A DNA stretch of 64,000 bases from Circinella minor. Lineage: Eukaryota > Mucoromycota > Mucoromycetes > Mucorales > Lichtheimiaceae. The DNA lies in the NCBI GenBank assembly GCA_016758965.1, contig JAEPRB010000155.1:1-64000 (forward strand). Reading direction: 5' to 3'. Position 1 is the stretch's first letter. The number at the start of each line of letters is the position of its first letter. Shown here in pieces: positions 40,537 to 51,923 of this stretch. Below the pieces are notes generated by a model. It worked only from the letters and a program-made list of their open reading frames with translations. It was not told where the DNA came from and did not search any database. A program made the translations under genes and the position numbers.

Positions 40537-42364
40537 ATGAGACCATTCACTGCACTATCTTTACTCTGTGGAGTTGCTTTATGTGTTCAAGCCCAAGTTC
40601 ACAATGACCAACAAATCATGAAACATGAGGACGATGTAGTAGCAACAGAACCGCATCTCATTAAGGTTGAGTATGTACTTTTTTTTTTAGCTAGTTATTG
40701 TCATGGTAACTACATTTGTTACGTTGGTTATAAAAATAAAAACTCAATTTAATTTATTTATAGTGAAACAACACAGCCCAAATGGTTGAATGAAGCACAA
40801 GTTCATGACCTTATAAAGAAAGGAACTAATTTTATGGACATTACTGACCACCAAGAGGACGAATATAGAGTTATTGCTACTCGTGAAAGCAGTAAATATC
40901 AAGATAACTTTTTATATATTTTATCACCGCTAGTGACTAAATAACTACTACTATTATTATTCTTTCTTGTTGTAGAGGTCCCAACCACTGTTTCTTATCA
41001 AACGGAGGCTAACGCGTTTATTCAAAAGTTGGAAACCACATTTATGCGGCAGTGGCTAGAAAAATTCACATCATTCTACACTCGGTATTACAAATCGTCC
41101 TGGGGAGCAGAATCATGTGCCTGGTTAATTGAAACCGTTCGTGAAATCGCTAAACCAGCTGGTGATCGTGTTACTGTTAACGAGTTTAAGCATTCGGTAA
41201 GAAAAAACGTTCACTTTTCTTCACGGGCTTTTCAATGAATCCTTTCTTAATCTCCTATTTTATTTACTAAACCCTTTGTATAACATTTTCGTTATTCGTT
41301 TATCCCCGATCTCCCAATCCCGGTACTTTTTTTTTTCTTTACATAATGACATATTTTGTAGTGGGCACAATTTTCAATTATTGCAAGGTTTGAAGGATCC
41401 AATCCAGAACTTGAAAATGAAGCTGTTGTCATTAGCGCGCATCAAGATTCTGTCAATCAATGGTTCCCAAGCCTTGGTAGATCACCTGGTGCTGATGTAA
41501 GTATATTCCCCTTTATTGTTCCTTCATCCACGCCACCACCTCCTGTATCAAGGATAAAGAGGAAAAGATAAGGGGCAGGGATAAAGATAAAATTTTCTGC
41601 ATAATTCATTAGTTGCTGTATGTATTTTTTCTAATGTTTCTTTTTATATGATATATAATGTATGTATAGGATGATGGTAGTGGTACGGTTACCATTTTGG
41701 AAGTTTTCCGTGTTCTTGTTGAAAATGAGTTCAATCCTGAACGTCCTGTTGAGTTCCATTGGTATAGTGGTGAAGAAGGAGGACTTTTAGGTTCACAAGA
41801 AGTGGCAAAGCAATATTATAAGGAGGGTAGGGATGTTGTTGCCATGGTTCAAAATGATATGACAGGTTATGTCCTTGATTCTGATACTGAAGTGATCGGT
41901 CTTATTACTGATTATGTCAATGATAAGGTATATAATTAGAGACAAAACTATTACTAGCGCTTGTATTCATGTTATTCCTACTCACTCTCGTATATCAACG
42001 TGTGTATTTTGTAGTTGACCGATTTCTTCCGTCTATTGATTGAAACTTATGCAACAATTCCATATGTTGAAACCAAGTGTGGCTATGCTTGCAGTGGTAA
42101 TTATTGGCTAAACATTTATAAGCGAAGAGGAACGGTACACAAGAAATTAAGCAGACACTAATATTATTCATTATCATAGATCACGCATCATGGCGCAAAT
42201 ATGGTTATCCATCTTCTTTCATGATTGAAAGTGAATTCGAAAAGTCGAATCAACATATTCATACTTTGGATGATGTTATCAAATACTTATCTTTTGATCA
42301 TATGTTGCAATTCTCAAGAGTTCTTGTTGGTTTTGCTGTTGAAGCATCTCATGCTGATTATTAA
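40537..42364 (+). CDS. Secreted M28 family leucine aminopeptidase (Lap1-like)
   Basis: Seven exons (40537-40670, 40764-40891, 40976-41196, 41362-41496, 41670-41927, 42015-42096, 42180-42364) encode 380 residues. The first 20 residues ([20 protein letters not shown]) form a signal peptide with likely cleavage after AQA. A propeptide-like region of about 75 residues follows. The catalytic domain has the M28 di-zinc ligands in order: His in VISAHQD (188), Asp in GADDDGSG, Glu-Glu in [10 protein letters not shown], Asp in QNDMTGY and His in [20 protein letters not shown] is nearly identical to the disulfide-containing segment of Aeromonas aminopeptidase. It should release N-terminal hydrophobic residues from peptides outside the cell. 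It is convergent with the Hikeshi gene, 214 bp away. Confidence 0.94.
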
Positions 42365-42578
42365 TTATCCAAGAAAATAAAAATATATAGTGATTTTACA
42401 TTATTTAAAACACATTACGAAAGAAAATAAAAGATGGAATATGGTGGTGACGAAAAAAAAATTGAATTAATGTCTTGGTTTTTTTTTTTATTAATCGTGG
42501 AGATTTACTAGTGCCAGAAAAAAAGTGCTAATATAATCGATTGGAGTGTGGGTCAATGGTATTCATATTTTATATTAT

Positions 42579-43462
42579 CTATGCACTTTTATCCGAATCC
42601 AGATAATTTGGATCATTTCCAAGCTTTCGACTAAGGTTTTCATACCAAGTTTGGAATGCTTTAACGGGTAAATATCCTCGGTCGGTAACAGTTGCGAGTG
42701 GAATGGCGTTCATAGGTAAATCTTGTTGGACGAAAGAGGTGACATAGTTGTACAAATTATCCAGAATCTTCGATGCAAGTTGTCCCGCCTGATTTAAATT
42801 CGTCGGTGGTTTGATGACAGCCATTGCTGAATCACCACTACCTGTTGTATCCATCATGGAATTTGCCCCTGCACTTTCCATTTGTTGTTGTATGACTTCA
42901 ATAGGCTCAATAGAGATCCCGAGTGTAGCTGGTGTAGATGTTTGCATCGTATTATTATTATTAGAACTGTTTTGTCGCAATCGAAAAATCGCGCTAGGTT
43001 TTTCGTTTAGTAATCTATGAATTCATAAACAATAAAACTATCAGTTTTCATGATCATAGCTCGAGTAAGAGAAAATGAAACTATATTGTTTCCGAAAAAA
43101 TAATAACATACACGCCTAAAAATTGCCATTCTTTGTTTGGCCATAATAAATGAACAGTAGCACCAAATCCGGGTTGGAAGGGTATAGTTCCCAGAAGAAA
43201 TACAACAATATGGTTAATAGCTTGGGCATCGGTTAACTCAAAAACATATTTGTTCACATCGACTTGTTGAAGATTGGTTTGGACCTGCAGTTGTATATGT
43301 AATTCGTGTAGTACACACATAAATAAACAATGTATCATGTATCATATACAAAAAAAAAAGAGTACAAGAAAAGTAAGTTATACTACTCATTTATACAAAT
43401 AATAATTATATTATTATTACTATTTACCATACCAGTCTGCCCGCGACAATGCAGCCAAACAT
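42579..43462 (-). CDS. opi10: Hikeshi/Opi10, Hsp70 nuclear import carrier
   Basis: Three exons (43462-43433, 43284-43112, 43014-42579) give 212 residues, the usual Hikeshi length. The N-terminus MFGCIVAGRLVQTNLQQVD is a hallmark of the family; the first ten codons sit on their own exon. Further family features are INHIVVFLLGTIPFQPGFGA, the KPSAIFRLR strand and the C-terminal helix ending in KWYENLSRKL-like sequence (here TWYENLSRKLG). Hikeshi carries Hsp70 through the nuclear pore under heat stress; the yeast homologue is Opi10. The stretch after residue 75 has an Asn run and is less conserved. Tandem with the NSUN gene upstream, 218 bp apart. Confidence 0.93.
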
Positions 43463-43680
43463 GGTGTATATATGTATGGATGGATGTAAAAAAAACACGA
43501 TCTGTGAAAAAAGTAAAATAAAACAGAAAAGTGAGGAAAAGTAGAAAGAAAAGGTTATGGAAATAAAAAGAAAAAAAAAAGCACGAGCTATCTTTTTTTT
43601 TTGTATCGGGAGATGAATTAATTGATTATGCAAAAAAAAAAAAAAAATAATAATAAAAATAAAGTGACTGTTCACTTTAT

Positions 43681-44784
43681 TTAATCTTCTTGATCCTCCT
43701 CTTCTTTATGATTGTCATCTTGCTTCGATACCCCTGTTCGTCGAAGTATAGAAAAATATAAAGGCCCCCATCCTTCTGTTCTATCTGGTAAAATAATCCA
43801 GCCATATTTTGTTCGTTCACCAATAGGCCATGTCTTTTTCACCACTTCAACGGGGACTTTCCCTTTACGGATCATTTTGGAAACGACTTTATCATTTTCT
43901 GCCGAACTGATGGAGCATGTACCATAGACCACCAAACCTCCAACACATACCGAGTGAACTGCTGCTTTTAATAATTTAAGTTGTCGTTCAGAATTATAAA
44001 CAGTTCGTTTTGGTGACCATTGTTCGAATTCCTTATCATCGTGTAATAAGTGGCGCTCTGAACTGCAAGGTGCGTCAAGAAGAACTTTATCGTATTGTTC
44101 AGGTTCAGAATACCATTTGGTTCCATCTTTACCCATCACTGTAATTCGTTCATCCTTGGGTGGTAAATACCCATCGAAAACTTGACGTAATCGACGTCTT
44201 CGATCAGGAGATAATTCATTCACGGTTAACGATCCATACTCTCCTAATCGTTGCATGATAGAAATAGATTTTCCACCAGGTGCAGCACATAAGTCCAATA
44301 CACGGTCATCAGGTTGAATATCCAATGCTTCTGTTGCTAAAACCGATCCCGCATCCAAAATATAATAGTCAGTTATACCAAAACGATCTTTTTGTGGTGG
44401 AGGAAACCGTCGTTCTTCTTGTACTCCATCTTCTTTTTCAATATTGGCGAGAGCAAAACACGGAATACTAACAAACGAAGAAAGTGGGACCAGTTCGGGT
44501 AGCATGGGTAATCGTTCTTTGAAATCGTCTGTATTGCTATACTTGTTGACCATAATACAATGACGAACTGGTTTTTTTAATGCTTCAATTAATGTTTGCC
44601 ATCGTTCATGGCCATACTCTTGTTCATAAAAGTTACTGAACGCATTAAAAATGGCATCGCGACGTTCTTGTTCCCGGACAGCTGCTTTTTCCTTGGCTTT
44701 AGATTTAGCAGGCTTTTTGCTTTTGGACGCTTCGATTTTACGCGCTAACCGTTCAGCTCGGCGATCACTTCCTCCTTCTCCCAT
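43681..44784 (-). CDS. NSUN3/4-type RNA (cytosine-5) methyltransferase
   Basis: Intronless frame of 367 residues. The SAM-binding motif I is VLDLCAAPGGKS (162-173). The two catalytic cysteines of the Nop2/Sun family are present: Cys240 in LLDAPCSS (motif IV) and Cys290 in YGTCSISSAEND (motif VI). SSERHLLHDDKEF after motif IV resembles NSUN4/NSUN3, which modify mitochondrial 12S rRNA and tRNA-Met, more than Nop2, Trm4 or Rcm1. The first 45 residues are Lys/Arg/Ala-rich; this could be a targeting or RNA-binding extension, but no clear mitochondrial presequence is seen. The C-terminus is short and acidic. The exact substrate is inferred from family resemblance. Confidence 0.88.
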   Translation of the reverse strand: MGEGGSDRRAERLARKIEASKSKKPAKSKAKEKAAVREQERRDAIFNAFSNFYEQEYGHERWQTLIEALKKPVRHCIMVNKYSNTDDFKERLPMLPELVPLSSFVSIPCFALANIEKEDGVQEERRFPPPQKDRFGITDYYILDAGSVLATEALDIQPDDRVLDLCAAPGGKSISIMQRLGEYGSLTVNELSPDRRRRLRQVFDGYLPPKDERITVMGKDGTKWYSEPEQYDKVLLDAPCSSERHLLHDDKEFEQWSPKRTVYNSERQLKLLKAAVHSVCVGGLVVYGTCSISSAENDKVVSKMIRKGKVPVEVVKKTWPIGERTKYGWIILPDRTEGWGPLYFSILRRTGVSKQDDNHKEEEDQED

Positions 44785-46427
44785 GTCAAAAATAAAAATA
44801 AAAATTGAGGGAAAGTAGATTCGGAGGTTGTTAAAAAAAAATTAGTTAGTTCCTCTTTTGATTCTGGGTTTTCATAGTAACGCAACAAAGCCTCTCTCTC
44901 TAAGCATGTTTGTTGCGACAGCAGATAAATGAATACTTTAATCGTGAGAGACCCTAATATATAAATAGATATATATTCTGATGGTCCGTTTGTAGTGAGG
45001 TCTTAAAGTCACAATTATTGTATATGTTACTATTTTATATGTTGTTGTTTTCTATATTTGAAATTTTAACTTACTGTCATATTTATTATCATTAACAAAA
45101 ACAGAAGTATTTGTCTTAATATAGAATAAAGGAATTGCTATGGACACCCCAAAAACATGCTATATTAAGTAATTTCAAATCTTAGGGATACCCCACTTTT
45201 ATATTTTTTTTTTCAAAGGCACACTACAATTTGATATAATTACATCGTATCCAACCATTTATACGCTATCTATACAGTTATTATTATCGTTATACGTATA
45301 CTTTTTATGGAAATTATATTAGCAGCTCAACTTTTTATGATAAAAGTCATTATTTCTTCTATTTTCTCACTCTATCATTATGTACACAAGTGAGAGTTGT
45401 AGTCCTTATACTGTAAAGACGACATAAACAAGGAATAATATATACTTTTAATGTTACATATGGGCAGTCAAATAAGCGCAATTGGTGTTTATAACCCTGT
45501 TACTATAGTTTATATGATCTAATAATTTATTTGATAACTTTTTATTTGTGGGGTGTCAGTAGCAATTCCCATAGAATAATAGTCTACAATGTCTTACAAT
45601 TATTCTCTGGACTTCCTTTTTCATTGTTGGCGTCATTTCTATCTACTCAAGTCGATGTGCTTGATAAATGTAACTATAATAATTCTACAGAACATGATAG
45701 AACCCTGAATGATAAAATATAATTGATTATAATTTGGTTATAACCAAATCTGGTTCAGTTTGCTCAGAGATAATAAATTTTCGGGGTAAAGGCGATAACC
45801 GGATCTACCCATCTGCACCTGACCATCCTCTTTTCTCTTTTCTTTTTTTTTTTCCCGCATCCACAACAAAACGACGAATAAATAAATAATAAAAAAAACG
45901 TCGGAAAGCCTTTAATAAAGAAAGTAAAATGTATAATTGATATAGCTTAAAGTAGTGTTGATAATAATTGATCAAGTAACATAAATGGGAAGTGATGAAT
46001 TGTTGGGTTGATCAAAGTGGAGTTTATAAAAATCGGTGACCCAAGGCTGGCTCGTGCACCCAACAAAAGGATGGAATGATAAAAAAAAAAAACGTCATAG
46101 ATTTGAACATTGTAGTAAGAAAAAAATATAGATTGAACGAACATAATAAGTCTGCAAGAAACGAAGAAGAAAGTGATCACTAGGGTGACACAATAACAAA
46201 AGATTACTAGTGAATAACAATAACAAAAAAAAAATAAAAAAAAGTGAGATACTTATAACGATCTGGAACTTTTCTTTTTCTCCCAGATTTTTTTTTTTAT
46301 CCTATCCCAACATCCCTTTTTTTTTTCCAACCTTCTTCTTCTCTTTTCTTGTTTTATTTTTATTTTATACTTTATCTTTGCATAACTGTAAAAAAACAAC
46401 TGGGTTTTTAGTGATTTTTATTTTCAT
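44785..46427. other. Divergent intergenic region, NSUN / phosphorylase kinase
   Basis: AT-rich promoter region of two divergent genes. T/C-rich tracts lie just upstream of the phosphorylase kinase start (46260-46380). Short frames (for example 45531-45722) show no family similarity. No RNA gene recognised. Confidence 0.6.
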
Positions 46428-48689
46428 ATGACAGTACATTATTCAATAGCCATACAACGTTCACTACAACGATTGGATTACTATTATCAAGCAATCAATG
46501 CAACTATTTTGAGTAAACAAAATGCTGTGAGTGGGCTTATTCCAGCATCAGTCGCAATTACGGTATGTACTAAATTATATAAGAGAGAAAGAGAGGTTAG
46601 ATAATATTACACAAAAAAGAATGGTATGAATTATATTTACATAGTGTTGTGTTGTATGATCATATAGACACATGGGGATTATACCGATGCTTGGGTTCGG
46701 TAAGTACCAAGAAACAAATGATTACTTGAAAAGAGTTTTTATCATTTCAAAAAAATAAATAAATATGAGCTCATAAATATATATGTATATATAGAGACAA
46801 TGTATATTCTATCTATGCAGTTTATGGATTGGCTTTAGCCTATCGAAGAGTTGATAATGATAATGGAAGAGCATGTAAATATTTTTTTTTTATTTAATTT
46901 CCTTTTTCATCCAAAACGATGGGGGAGAAAAATACTAACCTTAAAAAAAGTTGAACTTGAACATGCGGTGATCAAATTAATGCGAGGATTGCTGTTTGCT
47001 ATGATGCGTCAAGCTGATAAAGTTGAACAATTTAAAAAGACACAAGTATTAGAACATTCTTTACATGCAAAATATAATACAGCCAATGGTGAAACGGTGG
47101 TTGGAGATTTTGATTGGGGTCATTTGCAAGTAAATATATATACTTTTACGATGTTGCTATGATGATAGGAAAGAAGGATAGGAAAAGGAAATGCTAAAAA
47201 ATAAAATAAAATGATGAAATGGTGATCTATTATAGATTGACGCAACAAGTTTTTTTTTGGTGGCATTGGCGGACATGACATCAAGTGGATTCACAATTGT
47301 ATATACGCAAGATGAAGTGGATTTTGTGCAAAACTTGGTATTCTATATTGAACGTATGTTTTTTTTTTCTGATACTCTTCCCAGTCATTTTATATCACAA
47401 GTATTAATACGAATCAATTTATTAACTGTTATAGGAGCTTATCGTACACCGGATTATGGTATATGGGAGCGTGGGAACAAGTCTAACCATGGTCAACCCG
47501 AGTTGAACTCTTCTTCAATTGGTATGGCATTGGCTGCATTACGCGCTATAAATGGTGTAAATTTATTTGGTGCACGGGGTGGACCAACTACTGTAAGTGT
47601 ATCAATATAAACAAGTATGATTATCATGTGGCTTTTGAAATTATTTTTTTTATCACTTACATACATGCATAAAAAAAAATTGTATATAATAGGTTATTCA
47701 TGTGTTGCCTGATGAATTAACGCGTAATGCGACCACTTTACACAGTTTCTTACCGCGTGAATCTAACTCCAAAGAAATTGATGGATCTGTCCTATCTGTT
47801 ATCGGTTTTCCTGCATTTGCTGTCAATGATCCAGAATTAATCCGTCGCTCCAAACAAGAAGCCAAAGAAAAGTTAGAAGGAAAGTATGGATGGAAACGAT
47901 TTTTACGTGATGGTCATCAAACTGTATTGGAAGACACTTCTAGATTACATTACAATTTAAACGAACTCAAGATTTTTGAAAACATTGAATCGGAATGGCC
48001 ACTTTTTTTTACCTATTTGGTATTGGAAGGCTTATTTACGGATAATATGGAACAAGCAGAAGAGTATAGCAAAAAATTAGAACCATTGATTATTAACTCA
48101 ACACATGTGCATCAATTACCCGTATCTCCTGGGGGTGGTACTGTTTCTCCTGCTTCTGGATCATCTTCTAAATATTCTTTTCTTTCCAGTAATGGAGCAG
48201 ATCCAGATTTAAGTATTCCATTAGTAGCCGAATTGTATTATGTTCCTCCAGAATATATTGATGCTGAAAAGGCTAATCCACATACACAACCACGTAGTCC
48301 CAATGATAATTTACCTTTGGTTTGGGCATTGTCGTTGTACTTTTTGGGCCGACTTATTCAGGAAGATTTGTTGTCGCCATCAGAGGTAGATCCATTGGGT
48401 CGTCGATTTGCTGCTAAACGGGTACCAAGACAACATATTGTTCAAATTGTTTTACTATCAGAAGATGAGACATTAAAAAACACTTTATCCATGTATGGTT
48501 TGGAAACACAAACGATGAGTGAAATTGCATCAAACATTACAGTATTGCATCCTCGTGCATTAGCAGAAGTTTATGCAGGATTGGGAAGAAATTCGAAATT
48601 GGGTTTAAGTGGTCGTCCAAAGCGGTAAGAATGATAATTTTTTTTTCTTAAGAGTATGTATAATGAGATACATGGATGAATATATTATT

Positions 48690-48720
<31 letters not shown>

Positions 48721-51700
48721 GGTTCTAGGCCAGTTGGGGTTTTAGGGACATCGCGTCTATATCGTATCCAAGGTCAAATTTATGCATTCACGCCTCACTT
48801 TATGGATAATGAAGAATTTTATCTCAATTCGGATCCTGATTATTTGGTTTCTGCGTTTGAAAGTGAATTAAGTTTTACAAGTCAAAATTGGTTTTATCCA
48901 GGTCGACCCACCATGGTAGTTTCACTTACCAATGCATTATTAGGGGCTGCTATGGTCCAACAAGGAAAACGTCAACATCATCATAATGGAGGCGATAGAT
49001 CAACAAACGCTACTATTTCTGATCGTTCATCTCAAAAGAATCTACTTAGTTTCTTTATGAATTTACGTTGTGGTGAAAGCAACCATGGGACTCGTGTACG
49101 CTTATGCCATTTGACAGAATCCGTCAATACCAGTAATATTGAATCCCTTGACTTTTTAATCAATCAACCCGATATGAATTGGGAAAGTATTTTGCTATTT
49201 GCAAACAAAAGAGCGCGTAACCGACGTCGATCCATTCATCGAAAATTGGGATACGACGAAGGTGAAACACAAGCTAATACACCTGGTAACAAGACACCAA
49301 GAAGACGCAATACAGCATTTCATGGAAAATCATTGGCATCTCCATTGGATCGATTAAACCAAGAAAGTTATTTTGAACAATTGTCGACTGCATTATCGAA
49401 TTTGAAACCATCGGATGCCTATGAAGATGACGAACCTCAATTTAAACTCAAGGAGCCGGAACAACATAATAGTAGTCCTTCTGCAAGAAAAACACTTGCA
49501 GCGAATCATGTGGATGTTGGATCAACAATAGAAGAAAGTAGCGGGTCACCACTCCAAGGGGAGGATTCTCTCACCTCTGATAGACCATCAAGTGAATCTC
49601 CGGCTGATATGCTTGCTTTAATGTTAGGGGATCCATCTCAATTTAACCAAGCAGTTGATAGTTTACTTGCATCTGTTAATCTTTATGATCAAATTGGTAA
49701 GTGTAGCAGCATATGCCTTTTTTTTTTAAGTGGGTTATGGTAAGTTTAGTTAGTAGATTTATTCATATGAATAAAAAAAAAAGAAGAAGCTAAATAACTC
49801 CCCCCCCTCTTATTTGTTTTTTATATTGATATTTACTAGATTTGTTACAATATCTTGCATCTTGTCAACCCAATGAATTCTATATTAATCAGTTACAAGC
49901 AACAATTAAAGAATTACTTGAAGAGGTTTATCTGAAATCTATGCGTTTGCAATACTGGTCAATTGCACGTCAAGCAGCTGGACTATTACATAAAATTGTT
50001 CCTTCACTTACAATCAATATTACTGACTTGGTTATTCGACAAAAACAAGTCAGTATTGGATCTGGCCCACAAGAGTATCTTATGTCAATGCCTACTGCAC
50101 CTGACGCATTAAGCAAAATGATTGCTGAACACTGGTAATTTTTACAAAAAAATATTATAAGCATATACATTTGCTCACATAGAAAAGGGAACCAGATTTT
50201 TTTTTTTAACGATAGCAATATATAAATATATAACTTAGTAATGATGATGTACGTGAAGGACCCGTAGTTCAAGAAATTATTATTTATCTTGGTGGGTTGA
50301 TTCGAACTGAACCACACATATTTGATGGTATTTTACGATTACGTACGCATTATATCATTATTGCATTACGTGAAGAAATCAGTCGTACTAATGGAGTAGA
50401 TGAAGAAGAAGCTGTTGAGCATTTAATGCAACTTTCGCCTTTTGAAATGAAAACATTGTTGGCTACCATCTTGTCAGGTCCTCGATTATGTGATAATGGT
50501 ATTGTGGTACGTGATAAACCGGGTGGTTTCTTAATGTTATCCCTTCCATTATCCAAAAAGGAAAAGCAATTACAATATGAGCAACAACAACAACAACAAC
50601 AAAAACAAAGTGAAGAAACAATAGCGTCAGTAGCAACAACAATGGTTGTGGAAAATAATAATCAATTGGTGATTTGTGCTCAATCCGCAGGATATAATTG
50701 GGGAAATTTTGCACGAGTGGATATCAATGGGCATACATTACATGGTAATTCGCGTGGACTTCATGTTTGGGCCATTGATCGTAGTACCCAATTATTGTTG
50801 GAGCGTGGATCATTTGATACCCATATTTCTACCGAAGAAAGCGTGGAATTCAAACGTTTTATTGATTGGCTCTCACCTGGTACGATCGTCGTTGTAGCCG
50901 CCAAAGATGATTGTACAGAACACTTGGGTAAAGAAGGTTATGAGGCCATGGAAAGTCTAGGCAGTACTAAGATTCGTCAAGTTGGATACCGTGATTCATA
51001 TGTATTTATTGGTGAAAAACGACATTTAACAAATCATGAAGGATCATCCATTACAAGCTCACCCATTATTGAACAACATAATTCTAAAGGCCCCACTGAA
51101 CTTATTGAAAGAATTATTACAACGAGTAACACTACAGAAAGAACAACATCCACTAACAGTAATAACAAGTTTAACATTAAATATAGCAACAATAACAACA
51201 ACAGCAGCAATGGTGTCATAGATACTTGTCATTTTCCACATTCTAACGGACGCTGGTTACGTCGTCGCAAGAATGACGGTGCATTGAATCGTGTTTCACC
51301 CCAATTCTTCCCTAATACATGGAAAGTTTTAGATAGCTCTCAAGGACTACGTATTCGAAATCATACTTTACCAAGAGACCCAACTGTATTGGAAAAAACA
51401 GCTGAAGAATTCAATTTTGCATTGGCTGTGGAAATCTTTTTGGGATGGTTAACCGATCCTGCTGAACGTCAAATTGCCGTGGAAACTTTAACAGTCATTT
51501 ATCAACTCAAGGAAAGAAATCCTGAAATGCAACTCAGTACTTATATTGATATTGTACAAATTATGGATACAGCTGTAGAATTTTTTTGGACGAAATGGAG
51601 CAAGGATAATATTACTGGATCAAGTTATAAAGAAAACAAGTGGTTGGCGCATAAATTGTTTTATGATTTACCAAAACAAGGTTCGGATGATAGTACTTTT

Positions 51701-51754
51701 GGATATTTAACAAAAAGTGCTCTCAAAGTACTTCCATTTGATTTCAACTATTAA
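46428..51754 (+). CDS. Phosphorylase kinase alpha/beta-like protein with inserted ILEI/FAM3 domain
   Basis: Ten exons (46428-46562, 46668-46699, 46795-46874, 46951-47129, 47236-47353, 47435-47592, 47693-48624, 48729-49696, 49840-50134, 50239-51754) give 1470 residues. The N-terminal GH15-like region follows PHKA closely: [67 protein letters not shown]. After a variable Ser/Asn-rich part, the conserved C-terminal helical region resumes ([29 protein letters not shown]) and finishes with [20 protein letters not shown] and [10 protein letters not shown]. Between these last blocks, about residues 1107-1228 form an ILEI/FAM3 domain. The C-terminus (PFDFNY) lacks the CaaX box of animal alpha/beta subunits. 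In animals these subunits hold the kinase gamma subunit inactive until Ca2+ or phosphorylation acts, controlling glycogen breakdown. The catalytic subunit is not in this window. Confidence 0.93.
48692..48720 (+). repeat. 29-T polypyrimidine run before a splice acceptor
   Basis: An uninterrupted T run sits immediately before the acceptor GGTTCTAG of intron 7 of the phosphorylase kinase gene. It probably acts as the polypyrimidine tract. Exact length may be unreliable in assembly. Confidence 0.6.
50660..51025 (+). other. ILEI/FAM3 (GG-type) domain inside the phosphorylase kinase protein
   Basis: This in-frame segment of exon 10 encodes a domain like that of FAM3C/ILEI and POMGNT1: [20 protein letters not shown] (RG-x-N-V, then a strand turn), a helix ([11 protein letters not shown]), [17 protein letters not shown], then a helix with ESLGSTKI and the closing [13 protein letters not shown]. 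Compare FAM3C motifs GTIVLMGTYDDGATKL, LGSTSI and GFRDNWVF. The surrounding frame is open without introns, so it is part of the same polypeptide. In animals ILEI-type domains occur in secreted or Golgi proteins and can bind glycans; here it would be cytosolic unless the protein is targeted in an unrecognised way. Confidence 0.85.
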
Positions 51755-51923
51755 AAAAAAAACAAAGCTAACAGCCAACTGACATCAATATATATTATAA
51801 TTCTATTAAATATACATACATTTATCTATAAAATAAAACAATACGTATAAATTACACAATGTAAAAAAAAAAAAAAGAAGACGATTATATATGTATTATA
51901 TGTTATTGACATAGTCTACGAGA

